In this document: piece by piece, positions 26,913-35,764 of the stretch
How the letters are laid out: every line of letters begins with the position of its first letter
How positions within the stretch are numbered: position 1 is the stretch's first letter
Assembly: GCF_000737245.1 (NCBI RefSeq)
Contig: NZ_JPQU01000109.1
Span: 1 to 64,000 of the forward strand
From: Pseudomonas syringae
GTDB lineage: Bacteria; Pseudomonadota; Gammaproteobacteria; Pseudomonadales; Pseudomonadaceae
Length of the DNA: 64,000 nt
Direction of reading: 5' to 3'
The notes under the pieces: generated by a model
Told to the model about the DNA's origin: nothing
The model's database searches: none
The model's input: only the letters and a program-made list of their open reading frames with translations
Made by a program: the position numbers and the translations under genes

Positions 26913-27030
26913 GACTGCTCGCTGGCCGTGATGCGCCTGGTCCGTGGCAAAAGGACGAAGTGCGCATCATGACAAGCGATTATTTCAGTTTTGTTGCGAT
27001 TTGTTTCTGTTTGTTAAATGCAGGGTGGCG

Positions 27031-27858
27031 TCAAACCATGGCCAGGGGCAACTTGCGTGTCGGTATCGGCCATGCACGGTCGATGAGCGCCAGATCGTCA
27101 GCAGTGAGCATCAGTTCGGCAGCCGCCGCATTGAGCTTCACATGATCCGGATTCACCGCCTTGGGGATGGCAATCATATTGTTGCGGCGCAACACCCACG
27201 CCAGGCTGACCTGCGCCGGAGTCGCATTATGGCGGGCGGCGACTTCATGGAGGGCAGGGTGGTGCAGCAGATTACCGGCTTGGCCCTGGCCGATAGGGCA
27301 GTAGGCCATGATTGGCAGGCCGTTGGCTTCGGCCCAAGGGAGCAGGTCGAATTCAATGGCGCGGTCTTCCGGGTTGTAGAGCACCTGGTTGGTGGCGCAG
27401 TTCGGGTTGTTCAATTCGAGCAGGTCGGCAACGTCGAAGTTAGACACGCCCCACCGGCCAATCTTGCCTTCTTCGCGCAGGCGTTCGAAGGCTTCGACGG
27501 TTTCTTCCAGCGGGTAGGAACCGGGCCAGTGCAGCATATAAAGGTCGATGTAGTCGGTTTTCAGGCGGCTGAGACTACGTTCGCAGGCGGCAGGGATGCC
27601 TGTGCGGCTGGCGTTGTGGGGGTAGACCTTGCTGACCACGAATACCGAATCACGCTGCCCGACGAGGGCCTCGCCGACAATTTTCTCGGCTTCGCCGTCG
27701 GCATACATTTCGGCGGTGTCGATCAGGTTCATGCCCAGTTCGATGCCTTGACACAGAGCGCGGATCTCGGCTGAGCGCTGGTCTTGGCGTTCGCCCATAT
27801 GCCAGGTGCCCTGACCGATGACCGGAACTGTTTTGCCCGCTAATTCGAGAGTGCGCAT
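27031..27858 (-). CDS. Aldo/keto reductase
   Basis: The 275-residue TIM-barrel NADPH oxidoreductase has the full catalytic tetrad. Asp and Tyr are in NLIDTAEMYADGEAE (about residues 47-60), Lys is in VFVVSKVYP (about 76) and His is in YIDLYMLHWPG (about 107). The cofactor region includes GRWGVSNFDV and AIPKAVNPDHV. The start MRTLELAGKTVPVIGQGTW is the normal family N-terminus. A 26-residue upstream extension is possible but unlike the family. The substrate is not predictable. It is a single-gene unit. Confidence 0.9.
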   Translation of the reverse strand: MRTLELAGKTVPVIGQGTWHMGERQDQRSAEIRALCQGIELGMNLIDTAEMYADGEAEKIVGEALVGQRDSVFVVSKVYPHNASRTGIPAACERSLSRLKTDYIDLYMLHWPGSYPLEETVEAFERLREEGKIGRWGVSNFDVADLLELNNPNCATNQVLYNPEDRAIEFDLLPWAEANGLPIMAYCPIGQGQAGNLLHHPALHEVAARHNATPAQVSLAWVLRRNNMIAIPKAVNPDHVKLNAAAAELMLTADDLALIDRAWPIPTRKLPLAMV

Positions 27859-28018
27859 GGGGGAGCCTGCAATTGGATAAATGATGAGGAGTGAGGCAGT
27901 GGATTGGGGGAAGGGTTCAGTGTGTATAGCAAACAATGTGGTTTTGGGAGGGGGGCTGACGGTCTGGTTTAGGTGTTCATATCCATTATGTGCGTGCTCT
28001 GAAATTAGGGCGTTTGTA

Positions 28019-28090
28019 AAAGGTGACCCGCTGTAAGAGCGGAAGCGTAAGTAGCCGTTAGCGTAGCAACGGATATGTACGCAGGAATCA
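28019..28090. repeat. Structured dispersed repeat, copy B
   Basis: Partner of the element at 188-257. Stem 1 is CCGCT (28028-28032) with AGCGG (28038-28042). Stem 2 is CCGTT (28055-28059) with AACGG (28068-28072), followed by the shared ggatatgtac. Compared with copy A, the outer pair of stem 1 is flipped G-C to C-G and the third pair of stem 2 changes A-T to G-C. It lies in the 310-bp gap between the aldo/keto reductase start and the acnB terminator. Confidence 0.55.
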
Positions 28091-28120
28091 CTTCTATGTG
28101 AGCAGTTCTAAAATCCCAAT

Positions 28121-28152
28121 AAAAAACCCCGTCACAAGGACGGGGTTTTTTA
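28121..28152 (-). terminator. Intrinsic terminator of acnB
   Basis: The stem CCCCGTC/GACGGGG with a short loop is flanked by A and T runs on both sides and lies 17 bases past the acnB stop. The U-tract faces correctly for minus-strand transcription. Confidence 0.9.
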
Positions 28153-28168
28153 AACGCTGTGTGTCGCT

Positions 28169-30778
28169 TTACGCTTGAACAACCGGGATCTTGGCGTTCG
28201 CCGCGACTTCACGGAACTCCGCGATCTGATCGAAGCTCAGGTAGCGGTAAACGTCCGCTGCCATGGTGTCGATCTGCTTCGCGTATTCCATGTACTCCTC
28301 GACGGTCGGCAGGCGACCCAGGATCGAGGCAACGGATGCCAGCTCGGCCGAGGCCAGGTAGACATTCGCGCCATCGCCCAGACGGTTCGGGAAGTTACGG
28401 GTCGACGTGGAAACCACTGTCGAGTTCGGCTCTACACGTGCCTGGTTACCCATGCACAGCGAGCAGCCCGGCATTTCCATGCGCGCGCCAGCTTTGCCGT
28501 AGATGCCGTAGTAGCCTTCTTCCGTCAGCTGGTGAGCATCCATCTTGGTCGGCGGCGACAGCCACAGACGAGTTGGCAATTGACCTTTGACCTTATCCAG
28601 CAGCTTGCCCGCAGCGCGGAAGTGGCCGATGTTGGTCATGCACGAACCGATGAACACTTCGTCGATCTTCTCGCCAGCAACGCTGGACAGCAGACGGGCG
28701 TCATCCGGATCGTTCGGCGCGCAGAGCACAGGCTCTTTGACGTCGGCCAGGTCGATTTCGATGATTTCAGCGTATTCGGCGTCAGCATCGGCAACCATCA
28801 GCTCAGGATTGGCAACCCAGGCTTCCATCGCTTGAGCGCGACGTTCCAGAGTCCGCACATCGCCGTAGCCTTCGCCGATCATCCAGCGCAGCAGGGTGAT
28901 GTTGGAGTTCAGGTACTCGGTGATCGACTCTTTCGACAGCTTGATGGTGCAGCCAGCAGCAGAGCGTTCGGCCGAAGCGTCGGACAGTTCGAATGCCTGC
29001 TCGATGCTCAGGTCATCAAGGCCTTCGATTTCCAGGATGCGACCGGAGAACGCATTTTTCTTGCCTTTCTTCTCTACCGTCAACAAGCCCGACTGGATAG
29101 CGAAGTAAGGAATGGCGTGAACCAGGTCGCGCAGGGTGATGCCAGGTTGCATCTTGCCTTTGAAGCGGACCAGGATCGATTCCGGCATGTCCAGCGGCAT
29201 AACGCCGGTGGCAGCAGCAAACGCAACCAGACCGGAACCGGCCGGGAAGGAGATGCCCATCGGGAAACGGGTGTGGGAGTCGCCACCGGTGCCGACGGTA
29301 TCCGGCAGCAGCATACGGTTCAGCCAGCTGTGGATAATGCCGTCGCCCGGACGCAGGGAAACGCCGCCACGGGTCATGATGAAGTCAGGCAGCGTGTGGT
29401 GCGTGGTGACGTCGATCGGTTTTGGATAAGCAGCGGTGTGGCAGAAAGACTGCATGACCAGATCGGCGGAGAAGCCCAGGCAAGCCAGGTCTTTCAGCTC
29501 GTCACGGGTCATCGGGCCAGTGGTATCTTGCGAACCCACGGTGGTCATTTTCGGTTCGCAGTAGGTGCCTGGACGCACACCTTTGCCTTCTGGCAGACCG
29601 CACGCCTTGCCGACCATCTTCTGCGCCAGGGTATAACCCTTGGTGCTCTCGGCCGGAGGCTCCGGCAGCTTGAACAGATCGGTTGGACCCAGACCCAGTT
29701 CGGCGCGAGCCTTGTCAGTCAGGCCACGGCCGATGATCAGCGGGATACGACCGCCAGCACGAACTTCGTCCAACAGAACCGGCGTCTTCATTTCGAAGGT
29801 GGTCAGGACTTCGTCGGTGCCGTGCTTGCAGACTTTGCCAGCATGCGGGTACAGGTCGATCACGTCGCCCATGTGCATGTTGCTGACGTCGAATTCGATT
29901 GGCAGTGCGCCAGCATCTTCCATGGTGTTGTAGAAGATCGGAGCGATTTTGCTGCCGAAGCAGAAACCGCCAGCGCGCTTGTTCGGAACATAAGGAACGT
30001 CGTCGCCGAAGAACCACAGAACCGAGTTGGTCGCGGATTTACGCGAAGAACCGGTGCCGACCACGTCGCCTACGTAGGCAATCGGGAAGCCCTGGCCGCG
30101 CATTTCTTCGATCTGCTTCATCGGACCGATGGAGCCTTGTACATCCGGAACGATACCGTCACGGGCCATTTTCAGCATGGCCAGGGCGTGCAGCGGGATG
30201 TCAGGACGGGACCATGCATCCGGGGCAGGGGACAGGTCGTCAGTGTTGGTTTCGCCGGTGACTTTGAACACGCGCAGGCTGATTTTGTCAGCCAGGGTCG
30301 GACGCTTCTTGAACCACTCGCCGTCAGCCCAGGACTGCAGCACTGCTTGAGCGTTGGCGTTGCCGTTCTTGGCTTTTTCAGCGACGTCATGGAACGCGTC
30401 GAACATCAGCAGGGTGTGCTTCAGTTGTTCAGCAGCAACCGCCGACAATTCCGCATCGTCGAGCAGGTCGACCATGGTCACGATGTTGTAGCCGCCTTGC
30501 ATGGTGCCGAGCAGTTCAACAGCGCGCTTTTTATCGATCAGTGGCGAGGTGACTTCGCCCTTGGCCAGGGCAGACAGGAAACCGGCTTTGACGTAGGCAG
30601 CTTCGTCAACGCCAGGTGGAATGCGATTGGTGATCAGATCGACAAGGAAAGCTTCTTCGCCAGCCGGTGGATTCTTCAGCAGCTCGATCAAGCCTGCAGT
30701 TTGTTCGGCGTTAAGCGGCTGGGGCACGATACCCTGGGCGGCACGCTCTTCGATGTGTTTACGGTAGGCTTCAAGCAC
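28169..30778 (-). CDS. acnB: Aconitate hydratase B
   Basis: The 869-residue bifunctional aconitase and 2-methylisocitrate dehydratase acts in the TCA and methylcitrate cycles. It has the AcnB order: an N-terminal HEAT-like domain (LEAYRKHIEERAAQGIVPQPL), a swivel domain (SPAPDAWSRPDIPLHALAM), then the catalytic core. The [4Fe-4S] ligands are read as the Cys in FIGSCMTNIGHF and the two Cys in MPGCSLCMGNQAR. Length agrees with E. coli AcnB (865). The start is GTG at 30778, preceded by GAGGG at eight bases. A longer ATG-started frame runs through non-coding leader. The long uninterrupted opposite-strand frame here is a codon-bias shadow. Confidence 0.96.
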   Translation of the reverse strand: MLEAYRKHIEERAAQGIVPQPLNAEQTAGLIELLKNPPAGEEAFLVDLITNRIPPGVDEAAYVKAGFLSALAKGEVTSPLIDKKRAVELLGTMQGGYNIVTMVDLLDDAELSAVAAEQLKHTLLMFDAFHDVAEKAKNGNANAQAVLQSWADGEWFKKRPTLADKISLRVFKVTGETNTDDLSPAPDAWSRPDIPLHALAMLKMARDGIVPDVQGSIGPMKQIEEMRGQGFPIAYVGDVVGTGSSRKSATNSVLWFFGDDVPYVPNKRAGGFCFGSKIAPIFYNTMEDAGALPIEFDVSNMHMGDVIDLYPHAGKVCKHGTDEVLTTFEMKTPVLLDEVRAGGRIPLIIGRGLTDKARAELGLGPTDLFKLPEPPAESTKGYTLAQKMVGKACGLPEGKGVRPGTYCEPKMTTVGSQDTTGPMTRDELKDLACLGFSADLVMQSFCHTAAYPKPIDVTTHHTLPDFIMTRGGVSLRPGDGIIHSWLNRMLLPDTVGTGGDSHTRFPMGISFPAGSGLVAFAAATGVMPLDMPESILVRFKGKMQPGITLRDLVHAIPYFAIQSGLLTVEKKGKKNAFSGRILEIEGLDDLSIEQAFELSDASAERSAAGCTIKLSKESITEYLNSNITLLRWMIGEGYGDVRTLERRAQAMEAWVANPELMVADADAEYAEIIEIDLADVKEPVLCAPNDPDDARLLSSVAGEKIDEVFIGSCMTNIGHFRAAGKLLDKVKGQLPTRLWLSPPTKMDAHQLTEEGYYGIYGKAGARMEMPGCSLCMGNQARVEPNSTVVSTSTRNFPNRLGDGANVYLASAELASVASILGRLPTVEEYMEYAKQIDTMAADVYRYLSFDQIAEFREVAANAKIPVVQA

Positions 30779-30899
30779 AGTATTACCCTCATCAGTGGTC
30801 CCAAATGGGTGTCCGGGACGCTCATCCAGCAATTGCCTGAAAACCTGCTCGACGAAACTTTTTTGAGTTCCTTGGTCAGGGTTTCGGCAATTCCTTACA

Positions 30900-31025
30900 G
30901 AAGCTGTTTTCAAAGTTTTACGCCTGCAGGACGGCTGATGAGTGTTGACGAGGGCTTGAAACCTGCGTCAACACCGGACTGCGGGGTTACTTTGACTGTG
31001 CTCGTGACGCTTTGAAAACAGCTTC
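30900..31025. repeat. Nested inverted-repeat element upstream of acnB
   Basis: A perfect 16-bp inverted repeat (gaagctgttttcaaag at 30900-30915; its inverse at 31010-31025) encloses a second perfect 9-bp pair (gtgttgacg...cgtcaacac, about 30942-30974). It lies in the 394-bp divergent region between acnB and the DUF1289 gene. It could be a transposon-derived MITE-like element, an operator array or the 5' leader structure of acnB. No target-site duplication was found next to the outer arms. The rest of this gap contains an 8-bp inverted pair ttagccct (31088)/agggctaa (31136). Confidence 0.55.
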
Positions 31026-31172
31026 CAACGGACATTGGCGCCTTAAAAGGCTCGCTGATTCTACGGCAAATCTTCCCTAAAGGTAAGTTAGCCCTAAACC
31101 TTCGGGGGTGAACACCGTTAGACAAAGGGCTAATATGCTCGCTCGTTCTCGCCTGTCGTTGCCTTGCCTGCC

Positions 31173-31643
31173 ATGCCAAATCAAATCATCAAAACGCCCT
31201 GCGTCGGCCTTTGCTCCACCGTTTACGGGGATCTGGTGTGCCGTGGCTGCAAGCGTTTCCACCATGAAGTGATCAATTGGAACGGCTATGACGAGGCCGA
31301 GAAAAGAGCGGTGTGGCTGCGGCTTGAACAACTGCTGGTCCAGGTCATGACCGCCAAGCTGGAAGTGTTCGATGCCGGCAAGCTGCGTCAGCAACTGGAA
31401 TTGCGCAAGATCCGCTTCGTTCCCAATCAGTCGGAATATTGCTGGGCTTATCAGTTGATTGCCCGGGGGGCGCGGGTTATCAGCAACATAGAAGCCTATG
31501 GTCTGGCGCTGCTGCCGGAGTTTCGCGACTGGCCGTTGCCTGATCTGCGTGACGCCATTGATCGGGAGTTCTTCCTGCTGTCGGAGGCGCATTACGAGCG
31601 CTATATAGCGCCGGGCTTTCTCAAGGATGCCATCGGCAGCTAG
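31173..31643 (+). CDS. DUF1289 domain protein
   Basis: The 156-residue protein has the DUF1289 cysteine motif near its start: TPCVGLCSTVYGDLVCRGCKR (Cys spacing C-x3-C-x8-C-x2-C), followed by EVINWNGYDEAEKRAVW, suggesting a small metal-binding module. The rest (from about residue 60) is alpha-helical and specific to the pseudomonad version. ATG 31173 (MPNQIIK) is chosen over a TTG three codons earlier. It is divergent from acnB and followed after 54 bp by tusA on the same strand. Function is unestablished. Confidence 0.85.
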   Translation: MPNQIIKTPCVGLCSTVYGDLVCRGCKRFHHEVINWNGYDEAEKRAVWLRLEQLLVQVMTAKLEVFDAGKLRQQLELRKIRFVPNQSEYCWAYQLIARGARVISNIEAYGLALLPEFRDWPLPDLRDAIDREFFLLSEAHYERYIAPGFLKDAIGS

Positions 31644-31697
31644 ATTGGATACAAGCTCTGAATCAAGCGATAATGCCCGCCAGTTTCTGGAGCGCTT

Positions 31698-31952
31698 ATG
31701 TCTGAACCCATCGAAAACCATCCCGTTGACGCCATCCTCGACGCCAGCGGTCTCAATTGTCCTGAGCCGGTGATGATGCTGCACCAGAAGGTCCGTGACC
31801 TTCAGCCGGGCGGCATGCTCAAGGTCATCGCCACCGACCCGTCTACCCGCCGCGATATCCCCAAGTTTTGCGTGTTCCTGGGCCATGACCTGGTGGATCA
31901 GCAGGCTGCAGATGGCACCTTCCTGTACTGGATTCGCAAGAAGCTGGATTGA
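31698..31952 (+). CDS. tusA: Sulfurtransferase TusA
   Basis: The 84-residue TusA/SirA-family protein relays persulfide sulfur from IscS to TusBCD-TusE for 2-thiolation of tRNA wobble uridine, and to other pathways. The acceptor cysteine is in the LNCPEPVMMLHQKVRDL motif (about residue 20), and the fold-defining CxPxxV pattern is intact. VIATDPSTRRDIPKFC is the second conserved block. Length is typical (80-85). RBS-like GGAGCG precedes the ATG. It sits between the DUF1289 gene and pdxB, a common pseudomonad neighbourhood. Confidence 0.93.
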   Translation: MSEPIENHPVDAILDASGLNCPEPVMMLHQKVRDLQPGGMLKVIATDPSTRRDIPKFCVFLGHDLVDQQAADGTFLYWIRKKLD

Positions 31953-31981
31953 CCGAGGCGGGATTCGCGGCTGGCGCAAAT

Positions 31982-32073
31982 CCTGTGGGAGCGGTGCTTG
32001 CCCGCGATAAGGTTCAGGTGAACTAACTTAGGAACCGCAGCGCCGTATCGCGAGCAAGCTCGCTCCCACAGGG
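31982..32073. repeat. REP-like pair (mixed arms)
   Basis: The left copy is cctgtgggagcggtgcttgc with ccgcgata; the right copy is tatcgcgagcaagctcgctcccacaggg. The outer boundaries pair while the inner words come from two different REP classes (gcttgcccgcgat and agcttgctcgcgat). Confidence 0.72.
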
Positions 32074-32158
32074 ACCGCGTTTCAGTCCAGAACGCCTATG
32101 CAGCTTTCTATCCCGCCCGATCAATGCCTACACTGCCGCCGACTTCAGGGAGTACACC

Positions 32159-33307
32159 ATGCGAATTGTTGCTGACGAAAATATTCCGCTGCTCGATGCT
32201 TTTTTTGCCGATTTCGGAGAAATCACGCGTTTGCCTGGCCGTTCCATTGATCGGGCTTCTGTCGCGGACGCGGATATTCTGCTGGTGCGCTCGGTAACGC
32301 CGGTGACCCGTGCGTTGCTTGAGGGCAGCACAGTACGTTTTGTCGGCACTTGCACCATTGGGACCGATCATCTGGATCTGGATTATTTCCAGGAGGCCGG
32401 CATCCAGTGGTCCAGTGCGCCGGGCTGCAATGCCCGTGGGGTCGTGGATTACGTGCTCGGCAGTCTGCTGACTCTAGCGGAAATCGAAGGCGCGGATCTG
32501 ACGCAGCGCACTTACGGCGTCGTGGGTGCAGGCCAGGTCGGTGGTCGGCTGATCAAGGTATTGCAGGGGCTTGGCTGGAATGTACTGGTTTGCGACCCGC
32601 CACGGCAGGCGGCTGAAGGAGGTGATTACGTCAGCCTCGATGAAATCCTTCAAAGGTGCGATGTGATCAGTCTGCACACCCCGCTGACCAGGACTGGCGA
32701 TCAGCCGACCTGGCATCTGTTCGATAAGGAGCGCCTGCAACAGCTGAAACAGGGTAGTTGGTTGATCAATGCCAGCCGTGGCTCGTTGGTGGACAACATC
32801 GCCTTATACGAAACCCTGCTGGACCGCGATGACCTGCAAGCCGTGCTGGATGTCTGGGAAGGCGAGCCAATCGTGAAAGAGGCGCTGGCCGATCTCTGCG
32901 TAATCGCAACCCCGCACATTGCCGGCTACAGCCTGGATGGCCGGCAGCGGGGCACTTCGCAGATCTATCAGGCGCTTTGTGCCCATCTGGGGATGACCCC
33001 GCGGATCAGCCTCGCCGATCTGTTGCCAAAGCCCTGGCTGGCGCAAGTCACGCTTGATGCCGGTACTGACCTTGCCTGGGCGCTGAGCACGCTGTGCCGT
33101 GGGGTTTATGATCCGCGTCGCGACGATGCGGATTTTCGCCGCAGCCTGGTCGGTGAGTTGAGCCAGCCGCTGGCCTTCGACCTGCTGCGCAAAAACTACC
33201 CGCCACGCCGTGAAATCGAAGGCTTGAGCGTGTGTATCGAAGGACAGTCCGAGGCGCTGGAGCAACTGGTATCAGCGTTGGGGGCAAGCCTCGCTACTGC
33301 GAACTGA
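32159..33307 (+). CDS. pdxB: Erythronate-4-phosphate dehydrogenase
   Basis: The 382-residue D-2-hydroxyacid dehydrogenase catalyses the second step of DXP-dependent pyridoxal phosphate synthesis. MRIVADENIPLLDAFF is the distinctive PdxB start. The NAD fold shows YGVVGAGQVGGRLIKVL (about residue 117). Catalytic residues lie in LINASRGSLVDN (Arg, about 207), the DVWEGEP region (Glu, about 230) and TPHIAGYS (His, about 254). The C-terminal dimerisation domain (from about 285) separates PdxB from other family members. It is monocistronic and ends at a bidirectional terminator. Confidence 0.95.
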   Translation: MRIVADENIPLLDAFFADFGEITRLPGRSIDRASVADADILLVRSVTPVTRALLEGSTVRFVGTCTIGTDHLDLDYFQEAGIQWSSAPGCNARGVVDYVLGSLLTLAEIEGADLTQRTYGVVGAGQVGGRLIKVLQGLGWNVLVCDPPRQAAEGGDYVSLDEILQRCDVISLHTPLTRTGDQPTWHLFDKERLQQLKQGSWLINASRGSLVDNIALYETLLDRDDLQAVLDVWEGEPIVKEALADLCVIATPHIAGYSLDGRQRGTSQIYQALCAHLGMTPRISLADLLPKPWLAQVTLDAGTDLAWALSTLCRGVYDPRRDDADFRRSLVGELSQPLAFDLLRKNYPPRREIEGLSVCIEGQSEALEQLVSALGASLATAN

Positions 33308-33332
33308 GTCCAGGGTGGTAAACGTCAGGCAG

Positions 33333-33360
33333 AAAAAACCCGACCTGGCGTCGGGTTATA
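33333..33360. terminator. Bidirectional terminator between pdxB and the small minus-strand gene
   Basis: The stem aacccgac/gtcgggtt is preceded by an A run and followed by tataaaa, so it can serve pdxB (plus) and the convergent 58-residue gene (minus). Confidence 0.8.
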
Positions 33361-33387
33361 AAACCGGGCAGCCGCCCAGTTCTGTTC

Positions 33388-33564
33388 TTAATCTTGTTTG
33401 TTTGGCGCTACCCAGTTTTTGTCGCATTCCTGACATGCCGCCTGAACCATTTCTTCAGTAATCACGATTTCGCGCCCGTCTTTGTCGAGGATCGCGCCAC
33501 CGACTGGCAGTTGCGGGTTGGCTCGTACTACCGGGACTTGATTGCTGTTGTCTTGCAAGCTCAT
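33388..33564 (-). CDS. Small conserved pseudomonad protein (58 aa, PA1571-like)
   Basis: The short frame begins MSLQDNSNQVPVVRANPQL and ends NKQD. Features are GGAILDKDGREIVITEEMV in the middle and a CQEC pair near residues 44-47, suggesting metal binding or redox chemistry. A strong AAGGAG lies seven to eight bases before the ATG. It resembles a small protein family I recall as PA1571-like; the name is from memory and its function is unknown. It is convergent with pdxB and shares its terminator. The 280 bp upstream, before the ABC exporter, holds no recognised gene. Confidence 0.72.
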   Translation of the reverse strand: MSLQDNSNQVPVVRANPQLPVGGAILDKDGREIVITEEMVQAACQECDKNWVAPNKQD

Positions 33565-33844
33565 GGGTTGTCTCCTTCATCAGGTGTTCACTGTATCCAC
33601 GCTTGATGAATCCGCCGTGACATCACTCAGCACATCAAACGCCGTTTACTCCACCAGAATTGGCAGAAAATCGCCAGCCTTTGCGGATGACATTCGTCAC
33701 CTGCCGGGTTCGCCAACGATCATATTCATGCTGACTGGCGCTTATCGCCAGAGTTCATTAGCCGCCGCTGTACGGTAACTAGCCAAAGCCTGTCTTTATG
33801 GGTGTAGGCTTTGCCGCTTCAGCCTTTGCAGCAGGTTCACTTTC

Positions 33845-35623
33845 ATGGCTTCATTGCTTTCCAGTCGCCAGCGTCAGGCCATCCGTCTTGCCGCCCGCTT
33901 TGTTGCGCCTTACCGCTGGCAGGCCATGGGCGCGTTGCTTGCGCTGATCGTCACGGCCGGTATCACCCTGTCCATGGGGCAAGGCATCAAGTTGATGGTC
34001 GATGAGGGTTTCGTGACTCGCTCGCCTCAGCTGCTCAATCAGTCCATCGGCCTGTTCATGATGCTGGTACTTGGCCTGGCCGTGGGCACCTTCATGCGCT
34101 TCTATCTGGTTTCGTGGATTGGCGAGCGGGTGGTGGCGGATCTGCGCAAGAAGGTGTTCGATCATCTGGTCGATCTGCATCCAGGCTTCTATGAAAATAA
34201 CCGCAGCTCTGAAATTCAGTCCCGGTTGACCGCGGATACCACGCTGCTGCAATCGGTGATCGGCTCATCGCTGTCGATGTTCCTGCGCAACGCACTGATG
34301 GTCATCGGCGGCATCGCGTTGCTGTTCATCACCAATCCCAAACTCACCAGTATCGTGGTCGTGGCGCTGCCACTGGTGCTGGCGCCGATTCTGATTTTTG
34401 GCCGTCGGGTGCGCAGCCTGTCACGGGAGAGTCAGGACCGGGTGGCGGATGTCGGTAGTTACGTTTCCGAGGCGTTGGGCCAGATCAAGACGGTTCAGGC
34501 CTACAACCACCAGCAGCAGGACAAGCAGCGTTTCGCCCGTACCGCTGAAGACGCTTTCCAGACGGCTCGCAAGCGCATCCTGCAGCGTTCGTGGTTGATT
34601 ACCCTGGTGATCGTCCTGGTCCTGGGGGCGGTGGCCGTGATGTTGTGGGTCGGCGGGATGGACGTGATCGAAGGGACGATCTCCAGCGGTGAGCTGGCAG
34701 CGTTTGTGTTTTACGCGCTGATTGTCGGCAGTGCTTTTGGCACTTTGAGCGAGGTGATTGGCGAGCTGCAACGGGCCGCCGGTGCTGCGGAGCGTATCTC
34801 CGAACTGCTGCAGGCAAAAAGTCATATCACGCCGCCTGACAGCAATTTACTGCGTCTGCCGGAGCGGGTAGACGGTCGGCTTGAGCTGGATGCGGTGAGC
34901 TTTGCCTATCCGTCCAGGCCCGAACGCAATGCCGTGGATAACCTGACTTTGAGCATCAATCCAGGAGAAACCCTGGCGCTGGTAGGCCCTTCAGGGGCAG
35001 GGAAATCAACATTGTTTGATTTGTTGCTGCGCTTTTACGATCCGCAGCAAGGCCGGATTTTGCTTGAGGGACTGCCTATTGCGCAGTTGGACCCGGCAGA
35101 CCTGCGCCGCTGCTTCGCCCTGGTGTCCCAGACCCCGGCGCTGTTTTTCGGCAGCGTTGAAGAAAACATCCGATATGGCAACCCCGGCGCCACGTCGGAG
35201 CAGGTCGAAGCCGCCGCACGCATCGCTCACGCCCATGAGTTCATTCTGCAAATGGCTGACGGCTACCAGACTCATCTGGGCGACGGCGGTCTGGGGTTAT
35301 CCGGTGGGCAGCGACAACGGCTGGCCATCGCCCGGGCATTGCTCGTGGATGCTCCGATTCTGCTACTGGACGAAGCCACCAGCGCGCTGGATGCGCAAAG
35401 CGAACACCTTATTCAGGAAGCGTTGCCGAGCCTGATGAAAGGGCGCACCACCCTGGTGATCGCGCATCGGCTGGCGACCGTACAGAACGCGGACCGTATT
35501 GCAGTGATTGATCAGGGGTGTCTGGTGGCGATTGGCACGCACCGGCAATTGATCGCCAGCAACCCGCTTTATGCACGACTTGCGGCGTTGCAGTTCACTG
35601 CTCGGGGGGAAACGGTGGTTTGA
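33845..35623 (+). CDS. ABC exporter, MsbA-like (fused membrane and ATPase domains)
   Basis: The 592-residue half-transporter has six membrane helices (about residues 25-300). Its nucleotide-binding domain has Walker A GPSGAGKST (about 381), signature LSGGQRQRLAIARALL (about 484), Walker B ILLLDEATSALD and the switch His in VIAHRLATV. A homodimer would export lipids, peptides or drugs. The coupling sequence SRLTADTTLLQSVIGSSLS is typical of the ABCB/MsbA group. Many pseudomonads also encode a true MsbA elsewhere, so this one may have a different substrate. It is monocistronic; ATG 33845 opens MASLLSSRQRQAIR. Confidence 0.9.
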   Translation: MASLLSSRQRQAIRLAARFVAPYRWQAMGALLALIVTAGITLSMGQGIKLMVDEGFVTRSPQLLNQSIGLFMMLVLGLAVGTFMRFYLVSWIGERVVADLRKKVFDHLVDLHPGFYENNRSSEIQSRLTADTTLLQSVIGSSLSMFLRNALMVIGGIALLFITNPKLTSIVVVALPLVLAPILIFGRRVRSLSRESQDRVADVGSYVSEALGQIKTVQAYNHQQQDKQRFARTAEDAFQTARKRILQRSWLITLVIVLVLGAVAVMLWVGGMDVIEGTISSGELAAFVFYALIVGSAFGTLSEVIGELQRAAGAAERISELLQAKSHITPPDSNLLRLPERVDGRLELDAVSFAYPSRPERNAVDNLTLSINPGETLALVGPSGAGKSTLFDLLLRFYDPQQGRILLEGLPIAQLDPADLRRCFALVSQTPALFFGSVEENIRYGNPGATSEQVEAAARIAHAHEFILQMADGYQTHLGDGGLGLSGGQRQRLAIARALLVDAPILLLDEATSALDAQSEHLIQEALPSLMKGRTTLVIAHRLATVQNADRIAVIDQGCLVAIGTHRQLIASNPLYARLAALQFTARGETVV

Positions 35624-35635
35624 AGCCGGGCTGAA

Positions 35636-35726
35636 CTGTAGGAGCGCGCTTGCCCGCGATGGCTTTCTTAAAGGCGACTAATTCGCTGACTTTAGAATTG
35701 AATCGCGGGCAAGCGCGCTCCTACAG
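35636..35726. repeat. REP-like inverted pair
   Basis: ctgtaggagcgcgcttgccc, extended by gcgat, and its inverse, ending gcgctcctacag, are about 40 bp apart, between the convergent ABC exporter and ppnP genes. Confidence 0.75.
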
Positions 35727-35764
35727 GTTTTCTGTCTTTCGCATGAAAGCGCCGTGTCAGTGAC

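Noticed and set aside
28175..31015. Long plus-strand open frame (946 codons) opposite acnB
   Set aside because: It is antisense to acnB in a high-GC gene, has an implausible composition and no ribosome-binding site. It is a codon-bias shadow.
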